A stretch of DNA of 64,000 nucleotides from Zanthoxylum bungeanum (lineage: Eukaryota > Streptophyta > Magnoliopsida > Sapindales > Rutaceae), in assembly GCA_019454045.1 (NCBI GenBank), contig SKCR01033660.1, positions 868,001 to 932,000 of the forward strand, in the 5' to 3' direction. Below, one piece after another: positions 12,755 through 24,857 of this stretch. The translations under genes were made by a program, and so were the position numbers. Position 1 is the stretch's first letter, and every line of letters begins with the position of its first letter. Under the pieces are notes generated by a model. The model saw nothing but the letters and a program-made list of their open reading frames with translations. It was not told the DNA's origin and made no database searches.

Positions 12755-13072
12755 TGCACAACGAATCTTGTAGCTAATGTTCTCCCATGATTCTTAGTGA
12801 CTTCTTAATTTAGAGACACTCCTTAAATCAAGAACACGAACTAGAAATAATGATTGAAATTCTCTTTCTAGACCTTAACAATTAATTTTCTTTTTCTAAG
12901 TGAATGTCAAATGAATAACCTAATGGTTCTATTTATAGAGATGAAGGGGTGCTATTGAAGAGATATCTTTAGCCTTGAGGATGTAATTAATCCTTTAAAG
13001 GGTTATATATTTTCAATGCACTCTTACAACTCAAAATGTTATTACCTTTCACTCTAGGGACTTATCCCTTCA
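12755..13072 (-). repeat. 5' LTR of the old copia element
   Basis: The 318-bp partner of the LTR at 2516-2830 runs from TGCACAACG to CTTATCCCTTCA on the plus strand. The sequence next to it toward gag does not show the common TGGTATCAGA primer-binding motif. The inner border is therefore less certain than the outer one. Confidence 0.7.
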
Positions 13073-14880
13073 AATGGTAGCAAAGTCACGAGGGATAGGG
13101 ATGAATAAAATTAGTTTCGATAAAAATATGATATTATAAACATCGATTGTGATTCGATTCCAAACTAATCCGAATTGTTATATTTTCCAAGTTAAATAAG
13201 AGATTATTTCGACAAGCATCGGAGAGGGTTTTGCTCATTTTCCGTCCTCGTGATTAAATTTAACTTACGTTGGACTAATCTTGTGTTCTCTTCAAGCACC
13301 ATTAAGAAACTTCATTTGTTCCTTGAATATCACAACCCATATAAAGAAATAAGAAATGAAGTCCAAGGTTACCTGCTTAATTAGTTAAAGAATCACTCTT
13401 GAAAAAGATTTGCCATTTGAGGATCACTGTGTTTCGAATTGCTAAAAATTGTTTATCATGAAAAGAGCATAGCTTGTGAGTAGGTTCGTTTATTAAGGTT
13501 GAAGAATGGGTCGGGTTTCGGATCTGAAAGCATATACTATTGTAATGGGTTAATGGGTGCTTAATTCACAAGAACAATGAATTGCATCAGCTTTTCAGCA
13601 TGTTCTCTTTCTCCCTCACTTGATGATGACAGCAAATTATTCATCTTTCGTTGTCCCAATTAACTATTTAATTGATATATGAGATCTTGAAGAATCAACG
13701 TTAGAGGCACACACATTTGGATGGCTTAATCTAGAATTTAACCAGAAGATATCAAGAAGCAATGAAGGTCAAGAAAGATTCAAGAATCAAGAAAACCTAG
13801 TTTAAGGTTAGGGGCCGCTCAAGCTTAGCGAGATCTTATTAAATTATAGATATTTTTAAGGTCTGTTTGATATTGTGGTTTGACTGTGGTGAGCTAACAA
13901 AACTGTGTTTGGGTCAAAACACAATTTTTAAGCGTTTGATTAATGATGAGAAATTACAATTACTAATAGTGATTTTTTTTCAGAAACTAAGATTTTCAAA
14001 AGCTAAAAATTTTAAATTTTATTCATCATCAGACTATTAAAAAAGTGCACCATAATTATTTTTTAGTATAAATCAAAATTTCATAACACCGTTTATGAAT
14101 TGTCGTTTGTTCACCACACTTTTTTAATCGCAACACCAAATAGAACCTTAGAAAAAAATAATCATATTATTTGTTTAGAAAATAAGAAAGGTCAAAGTAA
14201 ATATTTATTAAAATGTAATAATTTAATAATTTTCATAATCCTATACTACAATTAACAAATCAATTAGGGAATTTTGTTATTTTTTTTCATAAAAATTAAT
14301 AATAATTTGTAATACACTTAAATATATAGGCACGATTTTCATAAAACCTTTTATTTAGGATGAGTAGACCTTAGACGACCGCCTAAATTGGCTAAGGGTC
14401 AAGCCATTTATGTTTAAGGTACTTATTTCTTTCTTCTTGATTAATAATATTTATTGATTTTTATCATAAATCAAGCATAATTATAAGATTCTTTGATTAA
14501 AAATCATGAAAAATTTCCAGCATGTTCATAAATTCCAACATTACCTTACACTCATCCAAATAGTTTGCCTAGGACTCTACAAGCCCCGATTCCCTTTCGG
14601 CTTCCATATAATAATCATTCTATTGGTACAGAGATTTTTCTTTTTTGTTTTTGGATTAGGACTCTACACGACTAAGATGATTCGGACATATTCAATATAA
14701 ATTTGTAAGTATTCCGGTGAGAATGAAAGAGCAAATGGTGCAATCACATGTTAAGCGAGATAGAAGATGATATGAATAGAAATTATAAAAAAAATATATA
14801 GATTTTATAGAGCTTGATGAAATAATGATTTCAAATATAACACAATAACATCAAAAAATCATATAGCTGATTCCACCTAA
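13073..14880. other. Intergenic region with one MITE relic
   Basis: AT-rich DNA without a credible coding region. It contains the MITE relic at 13860-14147. Nothing else was recognised. Confidence 0.4.
13860..14147. mobile_element. MITE relic with GGTCTGTTTG-type ends
   Basis: The left end reads GGTCTGTTTGATATTGTGG. The reverse complement of the right end reads GGTTCTATTTGGTGTTG. The length is about 288 bp. The flanks TAA and TTA do not match exactly, so the target duplication is unclear. It resembles the better-preserved element at 150-693. Confidence 0.45.
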
Positions 14881-14920
14881 TGCGAAAAAACTTTGCTTTA
14901 ACCATACAGCAGCTGTATTA

Positions 14921-15269
14921 TCAATGCATATTCTTGCCCTGTTGAAATGTCAGAATAAAACAACACACAGTAAAAGATATGTTCTAACCTTCCCTTTAAG
15001 ACTCCAAATGGTTTCAACTGAGGGTTTGTCGCAGCAGAGATGGTGACATATCCGCTTACCAGGCCCCTTTCTCTGATTACAAAGGGAACTTCCCACTCCA
15101 GTCTGCAGCAATATTGTCGTCGATGAACTATCTTTAGATGAAGAAAACACCTCAACCACTTCATAAAACTTCGATTTGGAACTATGAATACCAGTGCTGG
15201 TTTCTAACAGGAATCCGCATGTATCAACAATTACTAGATCTACAGTTTCACTATCAATAGTTTGTGCTA
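14921..15269 (-). pseudogene. Exon-like block downstream of the transporter gene, unrecognised
   Basis: A minus-strand block at 14989-15269 stays open in one frame (contains VDLVIVDTCGFLLET and SSSTTILLQTGVGSSLC) and ends at a plausible GT donor. A strong acceptor, TTTCAACAG, at 14939-14947 would then add GKNMH and a stop (14921-14938). It could be the end of a truncated gene, or untranslated 3' sequence of the transporter gene to its right. A second frame is also open across much of it. I do not recognise the protein. Confidence 0.25.
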
Positions 15270-15590
15270 CTTATAGAATTTGAAATACATAGTTGCACAC
15301 ACTGTTACAATCTACTGAGAGCTAACTTGCATCATTACTTAAGCTACTAACGTCTGCATATTTCTACATGTTAAATTTCCATTACCATTACAATCACTCC
15401 AAAAACATAGATGATAAGCAGCTTTTGGTAACTTATTGCTAGCATTAACAGTTATAGAATAAGAAACAAGGGTTTGCAAGTTGCACCTATGATGTTCTGC
15501 CGTTGAGACCGGGCACAAGGTTTAAACGTTGGCTGCTTAGAACCACCCTTGTAGTACAATCTTGTTGTCGCATACTGTTGCTAAGATTGG

Positions 15591-17054
15591 TTACTCTATT
15601 AATGAATCAACACTCTCCCGCTCAGGACCAAGATCTGGGAAGTCACCAGTAGTGGAGAACTTCATCCATCTTTTCTTCTCAGCATATGTGAGACAAGGCT
15701 GCATTATAAGACCAATCACCACAGCAACAAGGCTTATAACTGCGACTTTGAGGGAAGAAAGGGCCAACACAACACAAATCAATATGGTCGGAGGAATACA
15801 CATAATAATGGCTCCAACTGTGCCAGTGGGTATCTTGTAAGGACGAGATGCAGCGGGATACTTCATCCTTAACCGTACAAATGCTATGAACTCCATAATC
15901 ATACCAAAACAGTACAGGAAGTTCTCTGCAGCTACAATATCTTGAAAGCTCAGCCATGATAGCAAAACCACACCAGATGCAGAGAATAAGATGCCTATCA
16001 AAGGAGTCCCATAACGAGATCTCATAGCAAAACACTCAGGTAGCATTCCACGCTCGGCCATCCCTAAAAGTTGGAAAGAGTCGCTGCTCATCTCAGCGAC
16101 AAACATGCCCATATTCGACATTGCTGCAGCCCCCTGGATCCACGATCTCAACCAAACTCCTCCAAGCATTTTGGCGATATCTGAAAAGTAACCATCACTC
16201 CACAAGTCACGGTCTAGTGGAATAGCTCCAGTGCCAATAAGAAGGGGGAAGAAATACCCAAGAATGACCAAAATCATAGCATAAAACAAAGCCTTTGGAA
16301 GAGTCCTCTTCGGGTTATCCACCTCTCCAGCTAGTGTACTTATTGAGTCCCAGTAGTTGAGATTCCAAAACAGAGTGTTCAAATACAAATTCCAATCCAC
16401 TTCACCTAAATTTACCACAAGCCATCTTGAAGGCTCTAACTTGGGAATGGCCACAAGTCCCATAACCACAAAAGGAAGGAGTGAAAAAACCCCTAAAAGA
16501 ACAGCAACCCATCCCACAATGGTAAGACCCCTATAGTTCATGTACGTGAGAACAGCAGTCAAAGCTAACGCTGCAATGACTCTAGGTAAACCATCGCCCA
16601 AAGCAGGGATACCCGACTTCAAGTAGTCAAGAAACAAAACTGGGTATAAAGCATTATCAATAACACCACTTAGCCATTTCATCCAACCTTGCTGAAACCC
16701 CCAATATGGACCTAAGGCAGATGAAACCCAAACCACGTAACCACCATTTTCAGGAAACATGGTACCCATCTCAGCAGTAATTAAAGCTTCAGGAACACTC
16801 CATATAATCGGAAATACCAAGAAACCGAGAAGTGCTAAAAGAGGACCAGCTGCCTGTACACTATCCTCAACACCAAATGGACCCCCAGAAACCTCATAGA
16901 AAATCAGAAAAATAAGTGGTAAAATTGATACTTTTTTACTGTTATGAACCCTAGGAGAAGGTGGCTGGTCATTGATATTAGCATATTCAACAGCATCGGA
17001 CTGTCCCATTTCTACTGATACTTGCCTATTCACAGTGTTCCTCAATTTCTGCAT
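15591..17054 (-). CDS. Polyamine uptake transporter-type APC permease (PUT/LAT family)
   Basis: A single uninterrupted minus-strand exon gives 487 residues from the ATG at 17054. It contains the family start [20 protein letters not shown], then [54 protein letters not shown] and [19 protein letters not shown], across about twelve hydrophobic segments. These mark the plant L-type amino acid/polyamine uptake transporters (PUT1-5, RMV1, LHR1), which move polyamines and paraquat across membranes. Length matches the family (about 480-500). The true start may differ: AG at the 5' side (codon CAG after ATG) could be a splice acceptor. Joining to an upstream exon ending in ATG at 17324-17326 would give [10 protein letters not shown]. 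Either choice leaves the transporter core unchanged. Confidence 0.9.
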   Translation of the reverse strand: MQKLRNTVNRQVSVEMGQSDAVEYANINDQPPSPRVHNSKKVSILPLIFLIFYEVSGGPFGVEDSVQAAGPLLALLGFLVFPIIWSVPEALITAEMGTMFPENGGYVVWVSSALGPYWGFQQGWMKWLSGVIDNALYPVLFLDYLKSGIPALGDGLPRVIAALALTAVLTYMNYRGLTIVGWVAVLLGVFSLLPFVVMGLVAIPKLEPSRWLVVNLGEVDWNLYLNTLFWNLNYWDSISTLAGEVDNPKRTLPKALFYAMILVILGYFFPLLIGTGAIPLDRDLWSDGYFSDIAKMLGGVWLRSWIQGAAAMSNMGMFVAEMSSDSFQLLGMAERGMLPECFAMRSRYGTPLIGILFSASGVVLLSWLSFQDIVAAENFLYCFGMIMEFIAFVRLRMKYPAASRPYKIPTGTVGAIIMCIPPTILICVVLALSSLKVAVISLVAVVIGLIMQPCLTYAEKKRWMKFSTTGDFPDLGPERESVDSLIE

Positions 17055-17323
17055 CAAGTATAAGCATAACTATCAAAAGGGTAACTATCAAATATTGATT
17101 ATAAATCAAAACAATAGCAAAATAAACAAATTATTAACAAAAAACAAAAAATGGGTTTCACAGAACACATGAATTAAAGTTTCATATTAAACAGACGCTT
17201 AAGAAAACAAAAGGGTCAGATTGTAAAGACATTAGAATGCAAGATTGGTAAGCATCAACGGAGTGAATGTAAAGAGATCTGAAAATTAATAAATAAATAA
17301 ATAAGAAAGAGAAATAAACGAAC

Positions 17324-17400
17324 CATCAAACAAGCACAGGGCAGAGAGGCAGAAACTAGAGAAGCTCCGTCATGTTAGATAGCCCAAATCAATCAGAGCT
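17324..17400 (-). other. Likely 5' leader exon of the transporter gene
   Basis: The minus-strand sequence ends GCTTGTTTGATG followed by GTTCGT, a usable donor. The proposed acceptor is at 17050-17051 in TTGATGCAG. Splicing would place the initiation codon at the last three bases of this exon. The 5' limit is a guess. Confidence 0.4.
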
Positions 17401-17886
17401 ACCAGAGATTCTTTCAACTACCAGCACATTTGGAGTTTAAATATTTTTCTTTTAATTTTCGCAACAGTTGTATTAAATTTTCTACATTTTTGAAAATAAA
17501 TTGAATAGTAAATAGAATAATAAACACGTGTTTTGGGGCTTTTCTGTTTTCACTTAATATCAGTTGACTCCCTGGATTTTGACTAATTACCAACTGGATT
17601 CGATTAGTTTCTAAAATGACAACCATGTTTTGAACATGGAAGTTTTACAATATCAAATATGAAAGTAGATAGGTTTTATGAAAAATAATTTATTAGCCGC
17701 TTCGATTCATATTAAAGAGAACATGAATTTGAAAAAATTGATATGTTTAATAAATTGATCAGTTCAATTTTATTTGTTTATTAAACAAAACAAATATAAA
17801 TTTAAACTCATTAATTTATTTATTTATTTGTGATTTGTTTATTCCTTTTGTTAATTATCGTTATTTTAAAATTAATAATTGATAAT

Positions 17887-18493
17887 TGTGGATGCTGGAT
17901 TTCGGCCGAGGTCCACAATCAGAATTTATAGGTTGGGGGCATCAACGATCCTGCAAGACAAAGTAGAGTGAGCGGGAGAAGACTTCCCACCGGTGTGGTG
18001 GGTGCCGGGGGCACTCCGACGCTCAAGTCAGTAGTATGAAATGAGCAGTGAATATGTTAAATGTGAAAGCAAGGTTTACTATTACCATGACCTTCTTTTG
18101 GTGGCCGTGAGGGCGGAATGAAATGTTTAAGAAATGTGAAGCTCTGAGAGTTGTGTCAGAGAGCAGAAGCTGTAAGAGAGAAGTCAGGCTTGCTCTTTCC
18201 CCTTTCTCGAATTGTGTTTGTAATTTATAGTTGAAGATGAGTGACTTTCGCATCTGGCATAAGTCCCACAATGTGCTAAGATATCACTATTTAATGATCA
18301 AAGTGGAGCATTATAATTATGATCAGGGTAAGTGGGGAATGTTAGGTAAGGTCTTGGCTTTATGTATGAATTAAGTGGAATAAGGTTTTTATTGGGCTTT
18401 ATCCTGGGCTTTCATCTCTGTCTATGGGCTTTATCTGACATTGGTTTCGAATGAAAAGACAGTTTTACCCATGGCCCAAATTTGGCACGTACA
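17887..18493 (-). mobile_element. Probable solo LTR, about 0.6 kb
   Basis: The block runs from TGTGGATGCTGG to GGCACGTACA (TG..CA) with near-matching 5-bp flanks, ATAAT and ATAAG. A GC-rich stretch (about 17950-18030) containing GACGCTCAAGTCAG stands out from the AT-rich surroundings and is common in plant LTR ends. On the minus strand a TATAAATTAC lies upstream of it, suggesting minus orientation. No internal region is present. Confidence 0.5.
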
Positions 18494-19570
18494 ATAAGTT
18501 GTTGTCGGTTTTCACATAAAAATAATATTATTTATATTTGATGGGTCATTTTTAGTAAATTTATTAATGATGTATTTTCATACATATGTGTTCATGAAAA
18601 AATAAAATAATTAAATAAATTATGTTCATTTATGTCATTAAATCATATCAGGACGAAACAGATATTATTTTAAGATTTGTTTATTAAATGAATCAAATAC
18701 AAACCTTGATATTATGATTCATTTACTAAATTATTGAATATGAACCTCGGTCTAATTTTTTTATTCGAAAAAAACCATCCCAATTTTTTATTTAGTATAA
18801 AAAATAATCCAAATTTCCAACAATACGATATCTCAAATTTTGATTAAAATTCGAGATTTTTCGATCATCTCTAGTCAATTTCCTATACAATAATTCTAGA
18901 TAACATTTTTATCCCAAAAGTCACATGTTTATCTAATGATGTGTGATTTTTCACAATTTTCTATCATTTAGTGTATGACTTTTTAATGGTCATGATGAGT
19001 GTCGCTTCTTTTGAGATAAAAAAAAATAATAAAAAAAAAACATAAATTAAAATAATTAATTTATTTTAATGGTCATAAATGATAGTGTATGACTTTCTAT
19101 CATTTAGTGTATGACTTTTTATTGTACTACTACTAATAAATGGTGAACTTTTTTATTTTCAAAATACATAAGGATTAATCTGATAAAAGACTTTCAAATA
19201 ATTATGAATGTTAATTTCTATTTAGAATTAACTTTTAAAAAAAACATATATTAAAATAATATGAATTCTGAAACTTGTGCATATAATTTTAATTTATAAA
19301 AAAAAAATGATTGTTTTGAAGATTAAATGATGAGTCACAAGTAAGAAATATATATTGTTGAGAGGGACAAGATTAGGCAAGAGTATCACATTCTTTCGTG
19401 GACCTATTAAGGGAAAAATAATATATTCCCAAAAAAATTTAGTGGATTTTTTAAAGGAAAAGAGATGAGTAAAGCTCTATGTTTAATTTTTTTCTCTCTT
19501 TCATTTTCCTGCATACTTTCCTAGCATCCAAACAAAGTAAAGCTAAAAAATGAAAATGAAGGCATCAAAA
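18494..19570. other. AT-rich intergenic stretch
   Basis: No gene was seen. A short motif, TATCATTTAGTGTATGACTTT, recurs near 18960 and 19094 with a partial copy between them, a small local duplication. Simple A/T tracts are frequent. Confidence 0.4.
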
Positions 19571-19691
19571 GTTTTTTTTTTTTTAATGTATTTAATACGA
19601 CATTAGAGGTATGGGCAAAAGCATACTCTTATTTGTTATTTTATGGCAATTTAATGACTAGGTTTCGCCCAAGTGATATATATATATATAT

Positions 19692-19870
19692 ATTTTTGAA
19701 ATCGTTGGAAATTCCACCGCCAGATTATCTTTTTCGAATTTAAGCGGAATATGAAAAACTCCCAATTATTACAAATTCTTACAAGAAATGCACTACATGA
19801 ATTCGAACACATGACTTTAAGATAGAGATTCTAAACCCTACACCACTAAATCACGCCCATTGGGGACTTG
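19692..19870 (-). mobile_element. SINE-like relic (copy A, left)
   Basis: Read on the minus strand it has GGCGTGATTTAGTGGTGTAGGG, which is box-A-like, then GTGTTCGAATTC, which is box-B-like. A conserved TTTCTTGTAAGA follows, then an A/T-rich tail. Related copies occur at four other places in this window. Confidence 0.5.
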
Positions 19871-20247
19871 GCCCAAGTGATATGCTTTTGTCATTAAATA
19901 GAAGACCTTGAAACTTTATACTAAAATCTTTATATGATGGTTGTTCAATTTCAAACATAAATCATTTTTAAGAAGTTGAAATTAATTAAACTTTTACTCA
20001 ATATAATAATTTTTTAAAAATAAAAATTAAAGGAAACACGTTTGAATAATTGATTAATTTAATTGAATGACTTAATTTATTTACAATTATTTATTATTAT
20101 AAGAATATCCTTGTAATTACTTTGAAAGAACGAAAAGATTCTCTAGAAGAAATATGAGAATATGTTTTTAGCTGTAAATTCACCTTCCTTGTATGATCTT
20201 AAACTTGCAAAAGTGACGAATCAATTTACCCTAACCCTAATTCAAAG

Positions 20248-20293
<46 letters not shown>

Positions 20294-20331
20294 AAAAGGA
20301 AAAAAATATTTGAAGGTTGTGCATTAATTAC

Positions 20332-20445
20332 CTCACCATTGTTAGAGACTTGTTGCGATGATGAAAGCTCAAGATTAACAGCCTCTGAAGGAATAGTTGC
20401 ACGGTCACCGGTAGAAACTTCCGCCATTGATGCTGCTGAATGCAT
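20332..20445 (-). pseudogene. Exon-like block, 38 codons, copy A
   Basis: The minus-strand ATG at 20445 opens MHSAASMAEVSTGDRATIPS and runs 38 codons to a clean donor (GGTGAG then GTAATT). It looks like the first coding exon of a plant gene, but no following exon is visible to the left. The block is identical to 25472-25585 in copy B. I do not recognise the protein. It may be a captured or stranded first exon. Confidence 0.4.
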
Positions 20446-20625
20446 GCTTATATCATACTGATAATAATAATAAGAAGAAGAAATTAAGAAGGGAATAAAT
20501 GGATAAGAAATATGATATGATAACTACCGGTTAGAGATGCTTTTTTTTTTTTTTTTTTTTTTTTAAAGATTTTATCTTTTTTGTTTTTTGTGTTTTTGTT
20601 TAATGTATCAAAATTCTACGTCTCC

Positions 20626-20802
20626 AAGAGGCGTTGTTTGATACTATAGGGTTCAAGATTTCATTTTGAGGTCCTGTATTTGAATTCAATGAGTACGTTT
20701 CTTGTAAGAGCTCGGAATAATTAGAGATTTCACATGTTCCATGTAAGTCCGAAATTAATGATTTGAAGGTGAGATTTACAATTATTTAAAAAAAAAAAAA
20801 AA
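20626..20802 (+). mobile_element. SINE-like relic (copy A, right)
   Basis: Plus orientation: GGCGTTGTTTGATACTATAGGG, a box-B-like TTTGAATTC, the conserved TTTCTTGTAAGAGCTC, then an oligo-A tail. It is the same family as 19692-19870. Confidence 0.5.
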
Positions 20803-21048
20803 TTTGTTTTTTGTGTTTTTGTTTTCAATGTATCGATGCGTTAAATCATGATTGCACTTTTACAGGAGGAAGAGGTAATTAACGTGACACAAATGCATTA
20901 TTGTTTATACCTACACATATAGACTATTAAATATTTTCCCCACAAGTTTCTTTATTTGTTCCCCTTTTTTTGTGCTTTAAATAAACTTTTTAATTAATTG
21001 TTTCAAGTGTCTAATGATAACAAAATGAGAGTAGATGATATTAGCATA

Positions 21049-21782
21049 TGTTGACGGCTGATTTTGGTCTCAGGGGCAATATGAGAATATTACTCCCGAG
21101 ACTAATCCTCCTTCAATAGTGAATTTGTTTGGTTATGGGGGACCAAAAGTAAATTTAGCAAAAGACAAATAACACACCAATCGACAAGGAGATTTAACGT
21201 GGTTCGGTGGATTTGGATCCGACCTACGTCCACGGACACAAAAAGATGGTATTTTTATTACTTAAACACTCTTCTTGGGTCTCTACAAGTTAGAGCTTGA
21301 AGATTTAGATCACTAATTATTTGATGATTTTTATGATCTCTTTTACACATACTCTGCCATCCTATTTATAATAATACAGAAATCAGACTCCTATTTGCAT
21401 AAGAAATCCTATTTGAACTTAATCTTCTCTTCTTGCAAGGATTCCTAGTCTGATTCTCCCTTCTCTTTTCTTATTCCTTTTCGGATTCTGACTCTGTCTA
21501 CTTGTGATAGTAGGATACTTTGTTTATCTTATCCGCAAGAATAGAGTGTCGTCGTCTTGAGCATATTTTCGCCTGTCTGGTCGGTCTTTATGAGGTCGGC
21601 CATGACAATCTTTCATGCTGAGAGTGTTTCTGACCTTATAGTGCTCGGTCATACGAACCAAAGTGGTCGGTCTTTACATGTTGTGGTCGGGTCGGCTATA
21701 TGATCTCAACCAGTCAGGGAATTACCCTTCTGTCATCGTCGTGCTGTCTTAAATGATATAGTGCCTGAAAACACCATCAACA
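21049..21782 (-). mobile_element. Gypsy-type solo LTR, 734 bp
   Basis: It begins TGTTGACGGCTGATTTTGG and ends ACACCATCAACA, flanked by GCATA on both sides (21044-21048, 21783-21787). It belongs to the same LTR family as 23242-24059, 58495-59263 and 63784-64000, sharing GATTTAACGTGGTTCGGTGG. By comparison with those, it lies in minus orientation. Confidence 0.85.
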
Positions 21783-22216
21783 GCATATATATCAAGTGAG
21801 GTTGAAGAAAAAATATTTGTAGAAATTATTAAAAGATATATATATATATATATATATAAATAGAACACAATATTATCTATTATTATTCCTTTTATACGCA
21901 TACAATTATAAAAATATGAGTAATAAATCATAAATATAAGAGACAAATATTCTTAATACAGGTATATAGTGGAAGTTATAGGGAGGTACAATATTTTTAG
22001 TGGGAAGATTAAAAATTTATGATTGTATAGATTATATATGGACATTCATACATATAAATTATCTTATTTATAAAACTTTCTTTTAGATGTCCATAATATA
22101 GATAACATGTTTCGTTAAAATATTTGCTAGTAAAAATCCATTGGAAAAAGACTAATGAATGAAAAATAGTGCAATGCATATAAGTCCCTTCAAGATCAAG
22201 TCGTTAATAAAAAATA

Positions 22217-22219
<3 letters not shown>

Positions 22220-22261
<42 letters not shown>
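22220..22261. repeat. (TA)n microsatellite, copy A
   Basis: An uninterrupted AT dinucleotide run of about 40 bp. The corresponding run in copy B is at about 26598-26641 and is imperfect. Confidence 0.9.
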
Positions 22262-22263
<2 letters not shown>

Positions 22264-23241
22264 AATTATGTTCATCTATTTCAATAAAACTTTATTATTT
22301 ATTGCACAAATTTATATGTTTCCACATCATTCTCATGTCTTCAAGCTTATCATGAGCAGTTGCAAGAATGAAATATTGTATAATGTGTAATATCAATATG
22401 CCACTGGATACTACGTAATAAAATTAATATGATATTTCAGGACCCATAATTATTATTTTATATTATAAATGAAGATAATTTTTCTTAATAATTTTCCTAT
22501 ATAAAATACTTCATGTATTTATATTTTATATAATATTAATAAATGTATCAACTTGATAAAGGTTTCAAAATTCAAACCATGGTTTGAAAGAATTTTATTT
22601 TTTGAATTAAAAACAAAATTCACGAGCTCTTCGAAAGTCATTTTTATATTGAAATCATCAATATATTTTTGAACAATTGCAAAGTCAATTTGTAATTTTT
22701 ACAAAATTTTTAAATAAAATTACATGACATAGTAGATATTAACATATCATATTTATAACAAATTTTCACTAAAGCATTTTTACTTTATTATTCAAATTGT
22801 TTTAATCCCTAAGAATGATTATAGCTTTATTAACAACGTATAAACCGTTGACTTTTAATTTAACACTTTAGGTACTTACTTCGGACATTTTATTATTTGT
22901 GAATATACAGATTTTTAATTTTGACACTTTTAAGTATCTCAATTATAAATTTGTTTCAAGTATTTATTGATGAATTTTACGGCTTCAAGCGTACGTATAG
23001 ACTACGAGTCCAATCTTCTTCTTCTTCTTCTTTTTTTAAAATAATTTCGGCCAATTATTTAATTTTGATACTCTATCACATTTTTACTATCACAATTTTG
23101 TTCATTTCCAATATGTGTGTCCAATGAGATCTCTAAATTTCATAATATATTATCGACTGTTAGGGTAATTCAGATCTATTTATTATATGCATATATGTCT
23201 TTTATTGGGCATTTAAAAGGTTATTCGAATATAAATATATT

Positions 23242-24713
23242 TGTTGATGGTGTTTTTAAGCACTATGATATTTAAGGAGTACGACAAGGGTAAAAAGGTA
23301 ATTCCCTTCTCAGTCGAAATCATTAATGCCGACCCGGCCACATGAGTGAGGAGCCGAGCACTTTATGATCGGTAACCCGACCACTTAAAGATCGGATGAC
23401 CGGGCAATTATCAGGTCGACAGCAGCACTCTCAGTTCAAAGGACTATCATGACCGACCACATGAAGACCGAGCACATGACGAGGCGTGCTCAGGAAGATA
23501 AAGCATCCTATTCTTGCAGAAAAAGGATAAGTTGTCCTACTTTAATGGGGTAAAGTAATAAGTTAATATCCTAATAGGATAAAGGAAGTAAATGTAGTTT
23601 TGATTAGGAATCCTTATGGGAAAAAGGGAATAGTTTTGACTAGGAATCCTGATAGGAAAAGGAGACCATCTCCAATTGGGAATTCTTGTACAAATAGGAA
23701 TCTGATTTCTTCACCATTATAAATATGAGGGTAGAGTGAGTGTAGAAGAACAAGTTGAAGGCATCTGAAAATCATCACAAGAGTGAGGGATTAAAGTTCC
23801 AATTTGTAAGAGCAAAGGAGAGGTCTGAGAGGTGTATTTGAGTAATAAAAAAGTACCACCCTGTTCTTGTCCGTGGACGTAGGTCGGATCCCAAAATCCA
23901 CCGAACCACGTTAAATCACCTTGTCTGATTGGCGTATTTTCTTGTTTTCCGCTAAGTTTGCTTTTGGTTCCCTATAACCAAACAAATTCACAGTTGAAGG
24001 AGGATTCCCTCGGAGGTGATATTCCTATATTACCCTGAGACCAAAATCAGCCGTCAACAGTTGGCGCCGTCTGTGGGGAACTTCACAAAAAGCAGTTCAC
24101 GTGATAAGACAAATGGCGGAAGGCGGAAATCACCAACCAGGAGGTCCGGCAATGGACTGGATGAAAAAGATGGAAGATAGCATGAGGTCTATGATGGATC
24201 GACTAGAAAGAATGGAAGGAGCAGACAACGAGAAACCTGAAACCGGGGCCGGCCAGAAAAGGAAAGAAAGGGAAAAAGGGAAAAGAGTAGCAGATGTAAG
24301 CGAGGACGAGGAACCCAGAAAGAGAGGCCCTTATGGGATAAGATCTGAAGTGGTAGGAAGAGAGCCGCGATCAGAAAACACATGGGAAGAAGAAGAGGAA
24401 CAATCACTCGACCCCTCCTCCGACAGTTTTTACAACTCCGAGAGGGAGAATAAGAAGTACAACGAAGACGTGCAGGAGACCTCCGGGCTTATGGAACGCC
24501 ACACCCGGAACGACAGGCGAACAGAAGAACGCAGAAGGCGACATGGGGGCACAGCCCGTGAAATAAAGACTTGGTTGAGAAAAGAGATGACCAGATGGGG
24601 AGAAGGCCTCAAGATCGGCGCGGGAGACACCCGAGGCGAAGAAGAGGGGTCCCCCCTTACGGAAGAAATAAGGTCAGCACAGTTCCCGAAGCGGTTTAAC
24701 ATGCCGACCATGG
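23242..24713 (+). mobile_element. Truncated gypsy-type element: 5' LTR, PBS and part of gag
   Basis: LTR 23242-24059 (TGTTGATGG to CGTCAACA) is followed at once by a PBS-like GTTGGCGCCGTCTGTGGGGA (24060-24079) and a gag start. The sequence stops matching gag at about 24713 and passes into AT-rich DNA just before duplication copy B. The rest of the element is missing. It sits exactly between the two duplicate copies. Confidence 0.85.
24113..24713 (+). pseudogene. Gypsy gag, N-terminal part, truncated
   Basis: The reading from ATG 24113 begins MAEGGNHQPGG and holds DRLERMEGAD, a long charged region, then SPLTEEIRSAQFPKRFNMP. It breaks off at the point where the related gag at 62212-63730 continues into its core. 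No stop lies inside the retained part. This is retrotransposon gag, not a host gene. Confidence 0.85.
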
Positions 24714-24857
24714 CAATTTATTTATATTTAATATAAATAAAAAAAAAAAAGTTTTTTTTTTTTTTTTTTTAATACGACATTAGAGCTCTGGGCAAAAGCA
24801 TACTCTTATTTGTTATTTTATGGCAATTTAATGACTAGGTTTGTCCCAAGTGATTTT

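Larger units (their letters stand above)
2516..13072 (-). mobile_element. Old Ty1/copia retrotransposon, interrupted by two solo LTRs
   Basis: Read on the minus strand the order is LTR (12755-13072), gag with zinc knuckle, protease, integrase, reverse transcriptase, RNase H, LTR (2516-2830). That order, with integrase before RT, defines Ty1/copia. All coding parts carry stops and frameshifts. The two LTRs are clearly similar but diverged along their length, and I see no matching 5-bp flank (CTCGG against AATGG). The element is therefore old. Removing the two nested LTRs leaves about 6.2 kb, close to normal copia size. Confidence 0.85.
19571..23241. repeat. Segmental duplication, copy A
   Basis: This segment is a direct duplicate of 24751-33300 (copy B, which is longer because of insertions). 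Shared landmarks in the same order are the AATACGACATTAGAG start, a SINE-like relic, the 114-bp exon-like block, a second SINE-like relic, a (TA)n run, and the TTATTCGAATATAAATATAT end. Copy A contains a 734-bp solo LTR (21049-21782) that copy B lacks. Confidence 0.85.

Noticed and set aside
20228..20241. ACCCTAACCCTAA telomere-like or telo-box motif near the exon-like block
   Set aside because: Only two units, present in both duplicate copies. It is too short to be telomeric, and a regulatory role cannot be argued without knowing the gene.
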